The notes below the pieces were generated by a model. It was not told the origin of the DNA and did no database searches. It was given only the letters and a program-made list of their open reading frames with translations. Shown here one piece after another: positions 1 to 6,539 of a stretch of DNA of 11,263 nucleotides; position 1 is the first letter of the stretch; every line of letters begins with the position of its first letter. This stretch comes from a bacterium (GTDB lineage Bacteria > Patescibacteriota > Minisyncoccia > Minisyncoccales > PEYH01). A program made the translations under genes and the position numbers. The stretch lies in NCBI GenBank assembly GCA_021158195.1, contig JAGGVA010000005.1, forward strand, positions 1-11,263, read 5' to 3'.

Positions 1-2609
1 GTAGTACTAAGGTCTGTTCCAAAAATTAATCCTCCAATGTTTAAGAAATTGGAAGTATCATTTGCTGGTGTCCAGGCTTGATAACCAATTAAGATATTGT
101 AAGAACCTGTAGTTGGAGAATAAGTTGAGTCATAACCTGATTTGTAACCTAAGATGATGTTTCCTTTTCCGGTAGTTAATTGATAGCCGGAATAGGCGCC
201 TACTAAAGTATTGTATCGATATTCGCTAGTATTAATATGATAGCCTGCTTGGTATCCTAAAGCAGCTCCATAACCCATTCCTTTGGCTTCACGCCCAACT
301 GCTGCGCCATAGGAATAACCCCTAGTAAAACTTCCCACAGCAGCACCATACGTATAGCCAGAAGCACCATACCCTACAGCAGCACCATAGGAATAGCCAA
401 AGGCACCATTCCCTACAGCGGTACCAGAGGTATAGCCATAGGCATCATACCCCACTGCGGTGCCAGACTCAGAGGCCTCAGCACCATATCCAATTGCAGT
501 CCCAGAATCAAAACCCTCAGCACCACACCCAATTGCTACATTCTTATCACCACCTACTCCTGTCCCAGCATCTCCTGAAACCCAGTTTGTTCCATCAAAG
601 ATGTATTCTCTTATTGATTGAGCAAAGATGTAATCCAGAGTAGTAGATCCTTGTTTTACTTCTAAATAATAACTATCATCATAAGCACCGTTATTTCTAA
701 TAATAAACTTATCTCCTGCTTTTGCTGATGATGTATCTAAGGTAATTGTTCTGTTTGCTCCATTTGGATCTAGCCATTGATACATCTCATCAGTCCCTGG
801 AGTTAGAGTTTTATCTCCAGATAAAGTTTCAACATTTATTCCAGCAGTTAAAGAAAGAGAGGCTCTGATATTTCCATCTACATCTAAGGTATAGTCTGGA
901 GAGGTGGTTCCGATGCCGACAGAAGAATCAACCAGGCGCATAATTTCATGTAAGGTGTTATTTGAAACCACTTCATAACTGTCAATCTCTGGAGTCTGCG
1001 AATCATCGGTGGTGCTAAGATTACTTACAATACTTAAATACCTTCCCGGCTGAAGATCACTAATATCATAAGTATTAGTTCCATTAGAGAGAGTTACTGT
1101 CTTTGAATCTTTTATAGTCGAGCCATCATCCGAAACTCTAATAGTGGCGCTGGCCGAGGCACTGGTAGGAAGAGTAACCACAGATGTCATCTCTTTCCAC
1201 GATACTTGGCTCCCGGGAACCGACTCCCTCCATTCAGTAGTATGAGAACCAGAAGATAGATAGTTACTGTACACCAACTGAATATTAGGACGATAGTGAC
1301 TTAATGAAAGAGAAGGAGGATTATTAGAATCACTACTTCCGCTGGCAAATTTATTATCTCCTGTGTCTGTGTACCGATATGTGGAGGATGATTCCCACGA
1401 GCCATCCTGATGACGAACACTAATGATAAGATTGTCAACACCATTGTAGGAAAAAGGAGTGTCTAAAGTAACTTCATACCAGCCCTCGGAAGATCCGGGC
1501 GTTAGAGTTCCACTGTAAACAAGAGTGCCTGTTTGTAGATCAGAACAAGTAGGAGCACTAGTCCAACTTGAATCGCTGGTATGAGACATATAGATAGTAA
1601 CATTTTCAACTGTATCGGGATCAGCCTTATCAATATACCAGCGAATTTTAGTGATAGTTCCCGCATTGCCGATTTCGCTTTGAAGGTAAATTGCGCCGTT
1701 ACAGTGATAATTATAATAAGCGTCAATTGGGGCTCGTTGAGCCGACGTTCCGGTGCCAATTGTTGAACTCGGTTGACTCAGCTTCAAAACGCCGTTTTGG
1801 GCCTGTGTGCTGTCAAAAGTTCCTGCTTCCCATTCCCCTTGAGTATCCCATTTCTCATCTAAAGCTACGCCTGTCTCAAAAATCAAGCCATTGTCGGCCA
1901 TAATAATGCCTCCAGAAGATGAAGGAAACCTCAAATTCCCTTCAACGGTTAGTTTCTCTGATGGCTCTGTCGTTCCTATTCCGACGTTACCGTTAGAATC
2001 TACATACAATCCTGCTCCTCCTGCTGCTCCTCTAAGATGAGCAGTGCCTGCTATATCTAATGTAGTTTCTGGACTATTTGTTGCTATTCCTAATCTTTTG
2101 TTTGTATCATCAAAGTAAAGATTAGAGTTGTCTTCGGTTATTGTTCCTGATGAACCTGCAAAGAGAACTGATCCTTGGGTAAGTGAGGAAAGAGTTAAAC
2201 CTGAGAATGTTGGAGATGAAGAGGTTGCAATATCTTGAGGGGTTGAGAGGGTGATTGTTCCATCTCCGTTGTCTGTAACAGTAATTTGATTCGTTGTTCC
2301 TGAAACCCAAGAGGAAAGATCTGTTGAAACTAATGCTTTGTTTGCATCTGAGGCAAGAAGACGGGAAGCAGTAAGATCTGAAACTGTAAGATGAGAGGCG
2401 GTAGTGTTGGAAAGATTGGCATCATTTTGAAAGACTACTGTGCCTGTACCTTGATCTAGATCATAATAGACATTAGCAGAGAAAACAAAGGCAGCCACGA
2501 AGATGCCGGGAAGAATAGAAAGAAGAATTCTAAAAGTTTTCCGTCGTAGGAATTCGGGTTTTCTTTTCCTTCTTTGAGACCTTGGGGGTTTAATGGGGCC
2601 AACAAACAT
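1..2609 (-). CDS. Large membrane-anchored surface fibre protein (tail-fibre / YadA-head-like), C-terminus outside window
   Basis: The frame is open without interruption from an ATG at 2609 down to the left edge (869 codons), so the gene is partial at its 3' end. Residues 1-26 are very basic, and a single hydrophobic segment follows (about 27-45), suggesting a cytoplasmic N-terminus with the rest outside. Three motifs of the tail-fibre type (GIATNSP near residue 174, GIGTTEP near 210, GIGTTSP near 565) introduce beta-rich segments. Between the second and third lie two probable beta-sandwich domains, about 290-447 (with two cysteines, possibly a disulfide) and 448-560. Residues 689-792 are eight 13-residue repeats, followed by further GxxxGYxxGY-like segments and NFLNIGGLIFGT near the edge. 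Proteins of this build usually end in an intramolecular chaperone (peptidase S74) or a related domain, which would lie beyond the window. The role is probably adhesion or surface structure. I see no Shine-Dalgarno upstream; this ATG is chosen because it precedes the basic region and anchor. Confidence 0.85.
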   Translation of the reverse strand, partial: MFVGPIKPPRSQRRKRKPEFLRRKTFRILLSILPGIFVAAFVFSANVYYDLDQGTGTVVFQNDANLSNTTASHLTVSDLTASRLLASDANKALVSTDLSSWVSGTTNQITVTDNGDGTITLSTPQDIATSSSPTFSGLTLSSLTQGSVLFAGSSGTITEDNSNLYFDDTNKRLGIATNSPETTLDIAGTAHLRGAAGGAGLYVDSNGNVGIGTTEPSEKLTVEGNLRFPSSSGGIIMADNGLIFETGVALDEKWDTQGEWEAGTFDSTQAQNGVLKLSQPSSTIGTGTSAQRAPIDAYYNYHCNGAIYLQSEIGNAGTITKIRWYIDKADPDTVENVTIYMSHTSDSSWTSAPTCSDLQTGTLVYSGTLTPGSSEGWYEVTLDTPFSYNGVDNLIISVRHQDGSWESSSTYRYTDTGDNKFASGSSDSNNPPSLSLSHYRPNIQLVYSNYLSSGSHTTEWRESVPGSQVSWKEMTSVVTLPTSASASATIRVSDDGSTIKDSKTVTLSNGTNTYDISDLQPGRYLSIVSNLSTTDDSQTPEIDSYEVVSNNTLHEIMRLVDSSVGIGTTSPDYTLDVDGNIRASLSLTAGINVETLSGDKTLTPGTDEMYQWLDPNGANRTITLDTSSAKAGDKFIIRNNGAYDDSYYLEVKQGSTTLDYIFAQSIREYIFDGTNWVSGDAGTGVGGDKNVAIGCGAEGFDSGTAIGYGAEASESGTAVGYDAYGYTSGTAVGNGAFGYSYGAAVGYGASGYTYGAAVGSFTRGYSYGAAVGREAKGMGYGAALGYQAGYHINTSEYRYNTLVGAYSGYQLTTGKGNIILGYKSGYDSTYSPTTGSYNILIGYQAWTPANDTSNFLNIGGLIFGTDLST
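234..545 (-). repeat. Eight tandem 39-bp (13-residue) YadA-head-like coding repeats
   Basis: Within the fibre gene, eight consecutive 13-residue units share a core of the form G-(T/A)-A-(V/I/L)-G-x-x-A, for example SGTAVGYDAYGYT and YGAAVGYGASGYT. The unit edges fall exactly every 39 bp. The pattern resembles the short repeats that form the trimeric left-handed beta-roll of YadA-type heads, although those are usually about 14 residues. The central units are close in DNA sequence, the outer ones more diverged, suggesting expansion by tandem duplication. Tyrosine and glycine are strongly enriched. Confidence 0.9.
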
Positions 2610-2610
2610 A

Positions 2611-2749
2611 GAATGTAGAATTTGGAATGTAGAAATTTATAGAAATTTGTTGAAATTGGTGGAAATTTGTTGAGGGTTATAGAAATATGCTCGCTGGCGC
2701 TCGCGAAATAGGTGGAAATATATTGAAATACGTAGAAATATATGGAAAT
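2611..2749. repeat. 10-bp phased GAAAT repeat array
   Basis: GAAAT occurs at 2632, 2642, 2652, 2662 and 2682 (the 2672 copy is degenerate) and again at 2705, 2715, 2725, 2735 and 2745. Spacing is exactly 10 bp within each block. The blocks are separated by a GC-rich segment (about 2689-2705) holding two direct copies of GCTCGC. A related 7-bp spaced set (GAATG, GAATT, GAATG, GAAAT at 2611, 2618, 2625, 2632) leads into the array. The bases between are usually T/G-rich. Copies spaced at one helical turn would lie on one face of the DNA, suggesting curvature or cooperative protein binding. On the minus strand the array would lie in the 5' leader of the fibre gene. Confidence 0.85.
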
Positions 2750-2797
2750 TTATTGTTTGTGTTTTGGGAAAACTATCTTTTTTCCGCCACGGGAACT

Positions 2798-2834
2798 ATT
2801 ATATTATTTTCTCCTTTCTAAATAATCCTGTCAA
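2798..2834 (-). promoter_or_regulatory. Candidate promoter elements for the fibre gene
   Basis: On the minus strand there is a perfect TTGACA (2834-2829) and a perfect TATAAT (2803-2798). They are 25 bp apart, too far for one standard sigma70 promoter, so either only one is used with a weaker partner or the match is chance. Transcription from here would place the phased repeat array in a leader of roughly 180 nt before the ATG at 2609. Confidence 0.3.
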
Positions 2835-2954
2835 GGTGAAATGCGGAATTTTAACTTCTCTTTTACCCTGAAAAGAAATATTTATACTTAACAAATCAAA
2901 ATTGTTACAAAAAGACAATACCTAAAAATAATAACTGTGAATAAGTTTTCTATG

Positions 2955-2983
2955 TACACTTTTTTAAATTATTTTTGTATAAT
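2955..2983 (+). promoter_or_regulatory. Candidate sigma70-type promoter of the F1-like ATPase operon
   Basis: A perfect -10 TATAAT lies at 2978-2983, and a weak -35 (TACACT, 2955-2960, three of six matches) lies 17 bp upstream. The expected transcription start is near 2990, which leaves a leader of only about 14 nt before the ATG at 3004 and no Shine-Dalgarno. Confidence 0.5.
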
Positions 2984-3003
2984 AGAATAAGCAACTAAAA
3001 TCT

Positions 3004-3765
3004 ATGAGAGTAAAAAAATATATTCAATTGGCATCTTTTTTCTTTCTCTTATATTTTATTTCCAGTGTTTCTTTGTGGGCCCAAACCGCTTCCTTTTTTG
3101 AAATAAAAGGAAGTCAAGAAGCAGTCCCTGGAAGTTTAGTTTCAAAAACAAAAGACGGGTTAACTCTTTCTCAAAAACCATATGATCCTAATCTTTATGG
3201 TGTCATTGCTATTGAGGCTCCAGTAATTGTGCTTAATAAGCCATCTCCTACTTCTAAGCCAATAATTTATTATGGTGAGACACTAGTAAGAGTGACCAAC
3301 AAAAATGGTGATATTGATATAGGTGATTTTATTACCTCTTCTGAAATTCCGGGGGTTGGGCAGAAAGCGACAAAATCTGGTTATGTAATCGGAAAGGCCT
3401 TGGAACCATTAAAAAAATCCGAAGGACTAATCAGGGTTTTTGTAAATGTACAATATGCAAATATTTCTCCGAACGAAGAAAAATTTAATTTAAGAGCGGC
3501 TTATAAAAATATTGTGGAAGAATTATCAAAACCGGAAAATGTGCCAAATGTTTTAAGATATATTTTTGGGGGGCTAATTGGAATTACAAGTTTTATTTTG
3601 GGTTTTGTGTACTTTGGAAAAACTTTGAGAAAAGGCGTTGAAGGAATAAGCCGCAATCCTCTAGCAAAAAGAGTAATTTTAGTTGCTATGATTTGGAATC
3701 TTGCCGGGGTTGTACTTCTTTCTTTGGCTGGACTTGGCCTTTCTTTGTTTGTTATACTTTATTAA
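3004..3765 (+). CDS. F-type ATPase c-like subunit with secreted N-terminal domain and no ion-binding carboxylate
   Basis: Residues 1-26 form a signal peptide (KK, hydrophobic core, SLWAQ). Residues 30-152 are a beta-rich external domain with motifs QKPYDPNLYGV (57-67), GDIDIGDFITSSEIPG (102-117), ATKSGYVIGKALE (122-134) and RVFVNV (144-149). A linker helix (about 157-180) leads to a two-helix hairpin: TM1 about 183-204 and TM2 about 224-252. They are joined by RKGVEGISRNPLAKR (209-223), which closely matches the cytoplasmic loop of c subunits (VEGIARQP/NP). Signal peptide and hairpin give the usual c topology, loop inside and both ends outside. In ordinary c subunits the essential Asp/Glu lies 18 residues after the loop Pro; here that is V237. 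Neither TM helix has D or E; the only polar candidate is N232. The TM1 GxGxG packing motif is also weak. The gene sits at the atpE position, 36 nt before the b-like gene. Ion translocation looks impossible by the normal mechanism. Confidence 0.75.
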   Translation: MRVKKYIQLASFFFLLYFISSVSLWAQTASFFEIKGSQEAVPGSLVSKTKDGLTLSQKPYDPNLYGVIAIEAPVIVLNKPSPTSKPIIYYGETLVRVTNKNGDIDIGDFITSSEIPGVGQKATKSGYVIGKALEPLKKSEGLIRVFVNVQYANISPNEEKFNLRAAYKNIVEELSKPENVPNVLRYIFGGLIGITSFILGFVYFGKTLRKGVEGISRNPLAKRVILVAMIWNLAGVVLLSLAGLGLSLFVILY

Positions 3766-3801
3766 TCCCCTATTTAACATTGTTTTCATTAACCTATCAA
3801 T

Positions 3802-4599
3802 ATGGTTGAATCTATAATTTTCTTTATAATTGGCGCACTAATATTACTTCTTTTTATAATCTTCTTTACTTTCGCCCCCAAAACTCAAAAGGGAGCAAAA
3901 GAAAGCGTTATTACTTTTCCGATTTCAGAAAATTTCCAAAAGGAAATAGAAACGCTTTTTAGAACAGAGGTTCAAAAATCTTTAGAGGGGTTAAGAAAAG
4001 ACATTAAGCAAACCGAAACGCAAATTTTAAAATCATACCAGAAAGAATTATCTTTGTCTGTAGATGAATTCAAAAAAGATCAAAAAAATTACTTTGATGC
4101 CCTTAAGAACGCGACCGCACAAATAAACCAAGTTTTAAACGAAATAGAAGAAACAACAAAAGAGCAGATAAAAGTTCTTGTGGCTTTAAATGAAAACATC
4201 CAAGAGCAACTTTTACAAGAAACAGATTCAAAAATTGACCTAACCAACAAGATAATTCAAAAAGATCTAGGCGAGATGCATAAAAAACTTCTGGATTTGG
4301 TAAATACTTTTTCTCAAAAAACCGAGAGGTTGCTTCAAGAGGTCCAACGCCAGGCTCAAGATAATGTTTCTCGAATGCCAAAACAAATTGAGAAATCTCT
4401 TGAAGGCTATCTCGCCAAAGCGAGAAAAGAAATAGATGATTACAAGGAAAAACGACTGAGGCAGTTAGATGAAAAAGTTTACCTGGTACTTAAAAAGGTT
4501 GCTATTGCCGTGCTTGGAAAAACAATTGATCTTAATCAGCATCAGCAAATTGTTAAAGATGCATTAGAAAAAGCAAAAAACGAAGAGTTTTTTAATTAA
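3802..4599 (+). CDS. atpF-like: Elongated F-type ATPase b-like subunit (peripheral stalk)
   Basis: The protein has 265 residues, against about 156-170 for usual b subunits. Residues 3-25 are one hydrophobic N-terminal helix, as in b. From about 42 to 230 the sequence is highly charged and heptad-like, consistent with a long helical or coiled-coil stalk interrupted near P193. The C-terminus (about 232-259, VAIAVLGKTIDLNQHQQIV) resembles the b C-terminal region that contacts delta. The gene lies between the c-like and delta genes, as in standard atp operons, with a 5-nt gap to delta. The extra stalk length lies in the middle. It may span a taller complex or carry another partner; this is inference. 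No Shine-Dalgarno is evident. Confidence 0.75.
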   Translation: MVESIIFFIIGALILLLFIIFFTFAPKTQKGAKESVITFPISENFQKEIETLFRTEVQKSLEGLRKDIKQTETQILKSYQKELSLSVDEFKKDQKNYFDALKNATAQINQVLNEIEETTKEQIKVLVALNENIQEQLLQETDSKIDLTNKIIQKDLGEMHKKLLDLVNTFSQKTERLLQEVQRQAQDNVSRMPKQIEKSLEGYLAKARKEIDDYKEKRLRQLDEKVYLVLKKVAIAVLGKTIDLNQHQQIVKDALEKAKNEEFFN

Positions 4600-4604
4600 T
4601 TTCT

Positions 4605-5081
4605 ATGAAAAGTTTAAAAGAAAGAGTTCAAGATTATATCTATACAAAAGAGGATCTTAATCTTTTTATACAAGATGCTGAAAAGATTTCTGATTTAGTT
4701 TTTAAAAATCCTAAACTCTCTCTTAGAGAAAAAATAGAAAAATCTAAAGAAAAAATTTCTAATAAATTTTACGACTTCTTTTTAGAACTATCCCAAGATG
4801 GTTATTCTAATAAAGAAAAGATATTAAAAGAACTTGAAGAAACAAAAGAAGAACTTTTGAAACTACCTGTTTTAAAAATTCAGCTTGCTTTCTCGCCCAG
4901 TCCAAGTTTTATAAAGGAGATTTCTGATTGGCTTAAGAGAAATTTGAAGAAGAAGGTTCTTTTAGATGTTGAAGTTAATCCTGTTATTGTTGGGGGAGCA
5001 ATTTTAGAATATAGAGGTAGATATTTAGACCTGTCCCTAAAAAAAGAGATAGAAAAACTAAATATAAAGGATTTTATATGA
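4605..5081 (+). CDS. atpH: F1-type ATPase delta subunit
   Basis: The 158-residue protein is slightly shorter than typical delta (about 177). The clearest signature is near the C-terminus, DVEVNPVIVGGAILEYRGR (121-139) followed by YLDLSLKKEIEKL, which matches the conserved delta pattern (D-P-x-L-I-G-G-x-x-x-x-x-G, then D-x-S-x-x-x-x-L-x-x-L). The N-terminal 90 residues are helical and diverged, as expected for the domain that binds the N-termini of alpha. Delta joins the b stalk to the top of the F1 head, so its presence argues that a stator exists. Its TGA stop overlaps the alpha start (ATGA at 5078-5081), indicating translational coupling. Confidence 0.85.
   Translation: MKSLKERVQDYIYTKEDLNLFIQDAEKISDLVFKNPKLSLREKIEKSKEKISNKFYDFFLELSQDGYSNKEKILKELEETKEELLKLPVLKIQLAFSPSPSFIKEISDWLKRNLKKKVLLDVEVNPVIVGGAILEYRGRYLDLSLKKEIEKLNIKDFI
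5066..5071 (+). promoter_or_regulatory. Shine-Dalgarno-like site of the alpha-like gene
   Basis: AAAGGA lies 6 nt before the ATG at 5078. It is one of the few recognisable ribosome binding sites in the operon and supports this start together with the ATGA overlap. Confidence 0.5.
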
Positions 5082-6538
5082 AAGATTTTGATTACTATCT
5101 AAAAACAGTTGGAGAAATCGGCTATGTAGAGGCCTTTACTTATGATTTGGCTTATGTAAGCGGAATTCCGAATGTAAAAATTGGAGAGATGGTGATTACT
5201 GAAAATAATGATTTGGGGATGGTGATTGGAATGGACCAGAAATTAGCAGAAGTTTTAATTTTCTCTTATCAAAGAATACGAGGAGGTGAAAGAATTACGA
5301 GAACTAATCAACCTTTTTCTATTTCTTTTAATGAAAATGTTTTGGGTAGAGTAATAGATCCTCTTTGCTCTCCTTTAGATGGCTTACCGCTAGAAGGAAA
5401 AAAAATATCGCGCCCGATCGAAAACGAAGCCCCAAACATTACCGAGAGAGTAAAAGTTAACAGACCAATGGAAACAGGGGTTATGCTTGTAGATTTGATG
5501 GTACCTATTGGATATGGCCAAAGAGAGTTAGTTATTGGAGACAGAGAGACAGGAAAAACTCTTTTTTTAATGCAGGCAATTGCAAATCAAGTCAAAAAAG
5601 GAGTTGTTTGTGTTTATGCTGCTATTGGAAAAAACCGATTAGATATCAAAAATACTGAACAAGCGCTAAAGAAAAATTTTGCTTTAGAAAATACAACTAT
5701 TATTGCTGCCCCATCTGATATCCCCTCTTCTATTATTTATCTTGCTCCTTTTACGGCTGTAACCATTGCCGAATATTTTCGAGATACAGGAAAAGATGTA
5801 CTTTTGATTTTAGACGATCTTACCAACCATGCAAAAATTTACCGGGAAATATCTCTTCTCTTAAAAAGAATGCCGGGCAGAGATGCTTATCCGGGAGACA
5901 TCTTCCATATCCACGCAAAAATAATGGAGAGAACCGGAAATATTAGAATTAAAAATGGAGAAGTAAGCATTACTGCCCTGCCGGTTGCCCAAACTTTAGA
6001 GAATAACCTTTCTGGATATATTCAAACAAACCTTATGGCAATGACTGATGGCCATATTTTTTTCGATATTAATGAATTTCGTAAGGGAAAATTTCCTGCA
6101 ATTAATATTTTTCTTTCTGTCTCGAGAGTAGGAAACCAAACAAAGTCTGCCTTAGAAAGATCAATAGCCGACTTAATAAGGAGATATCTAAGCGACTATA
6201 GAGAATCGCTTGAGGTTGCTACATTTGGAGTAGATCTTCCGGAAAAAACGAAAAAGATAATTGATCTGGGTAAAAAAATTGAACTTGTGTTAGAGCAAGA
6301 TCCAGAAACAATCATTCCTCGCACTATGCAAATTCTTATAATGGGGTTACTTTTGTCTGGTTTTTGGGACAAAAAAACAGAAAAAGAAATAAAAAATGAT
6401 ATTCAAAAACTTTTAGAGTCCTATAATAAAAAGGAGTTGCTCGGAATTGAAGAATCTCTTAATACTATCAGTTCGCCCGAGGAATTAAAAGCATTTATTC
6501 GAAATAATTATCAAAAAATTGCTTCCTTAATCAAATAA
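5078..6538 (+). CDS. atpA: F1-type ATPase alpha-like subunit
   Basis: The 486 residues follow the alpha family end to end. A beta-barrel domain (about 13-85) includes VLGRVIDPLCSPLDG. The nucleotide domain has Walker A GDRETGKT (154-161, K160), GEYFRD-like AEYFRD, Walker B LLILDDL with D246/D247, then PGRDAYPGD. SVSRVG carries the arginine finger R350, equivalent to E. coli alpha R373. A helical C-terminal domain follows. The GDRQTGKT of most alpha subunits is GDRETGKT here (Q to E). The N-terminus before the barrel is about 14 residues shorter than in E. coli; that segment normally binds delta. Residues needed for hexamer formation and for activating the beta site are retained, so this should be a working non-catalytic subunit. 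The gamma-like gene starts 2 nt after the stop. Confidence 0.93.
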   Translation: MKDFDYYLKTVGEIGYVEAFTYDLAYVSGIPNVKIGEMVITENNDLGMVIGMDQKLAEVLIFSYQRIRGGERITRTNQPFSISFNENVLGRVIDPLCSPLDGLPLEGKKISRPIENEAPNITERVKVNRPMETGVMLVDLMVPIGYGQRELVIGDRETGKTLFLMQAIANQVKKGVVCVYAAIGKNRLDIKNTEQALKKNFALENTTIIAAPSDIPSSIIYLAPFTAVTIAEYFRDTGKDVLLILDDLTNHAKIYREISLLLKRMPGRDAYPGDIFHIHAKIMERTGNIRIKNGEVSITALPVAQTLENNLSGYIQTNLMAMTDGHIFFDINEFRKGKFPAINIFLSVSRVGNQTKSALERSIADLIRRYLSDYRESLEVATFGVDLPEKTKKIIDLGKKIELVLEQDPETIIPRTMQILIMGLLLSGFWDKKTEKEIKNDIQKLLESYNKKELLGIEESLNTISSPEELKAFIRNNYQKIASLIK

Positions 6539-6539
6539 A

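Larger units (their letters stand above)
2610..3003. other. Divergent intergenic region between fibre gene and ATPase operon
   Basis: This 394-bp gap is the only sizeable non-coding stretch in the window. It has three parts. Next to the fibre gene (2611-2749) is a phased short-repeat array. In the middle (about 2780-2840) is a candidate minus-strand promoter. On the operon side (2841-3003) the DNA is very AT-rich and ends in a plausible sigma70-type promoter. I see no tRNA, no strong terminator hairpin and no convincing small ORF. Both flanking genes would be fired outward from here, so they could share regulation. Confidence 0.8.

Noticed and set aside
1502..1759. Short minus-strand open frame of 85 codons
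   Set aside because: It lies in a different frame inside the continuous 869-codon fibre frame, with no family resemblance. The same holds for the short frames at 1581-1766, 1691-1903 and 2122-2310.
1..2609. Prophage tail fibre
   Set aside because: The N-terminal basic segment plus membrane anchor and the lack of any phage structural gene nearby favour a cellular surface protein.
2632..2749. CRISPR array
   Set aside because: The repeat is about 5 bp at 10-bp spacing, with no 20-40-bp repeats, no unique spacers and no cas genes.
2901..2919. Hairpin ATTGT ... ACAAT as terminator or operator
   Set aside because: A 5-bp AT-rich stem with a 9-nt loop is expected by chance in such DNA and has no following U-run.
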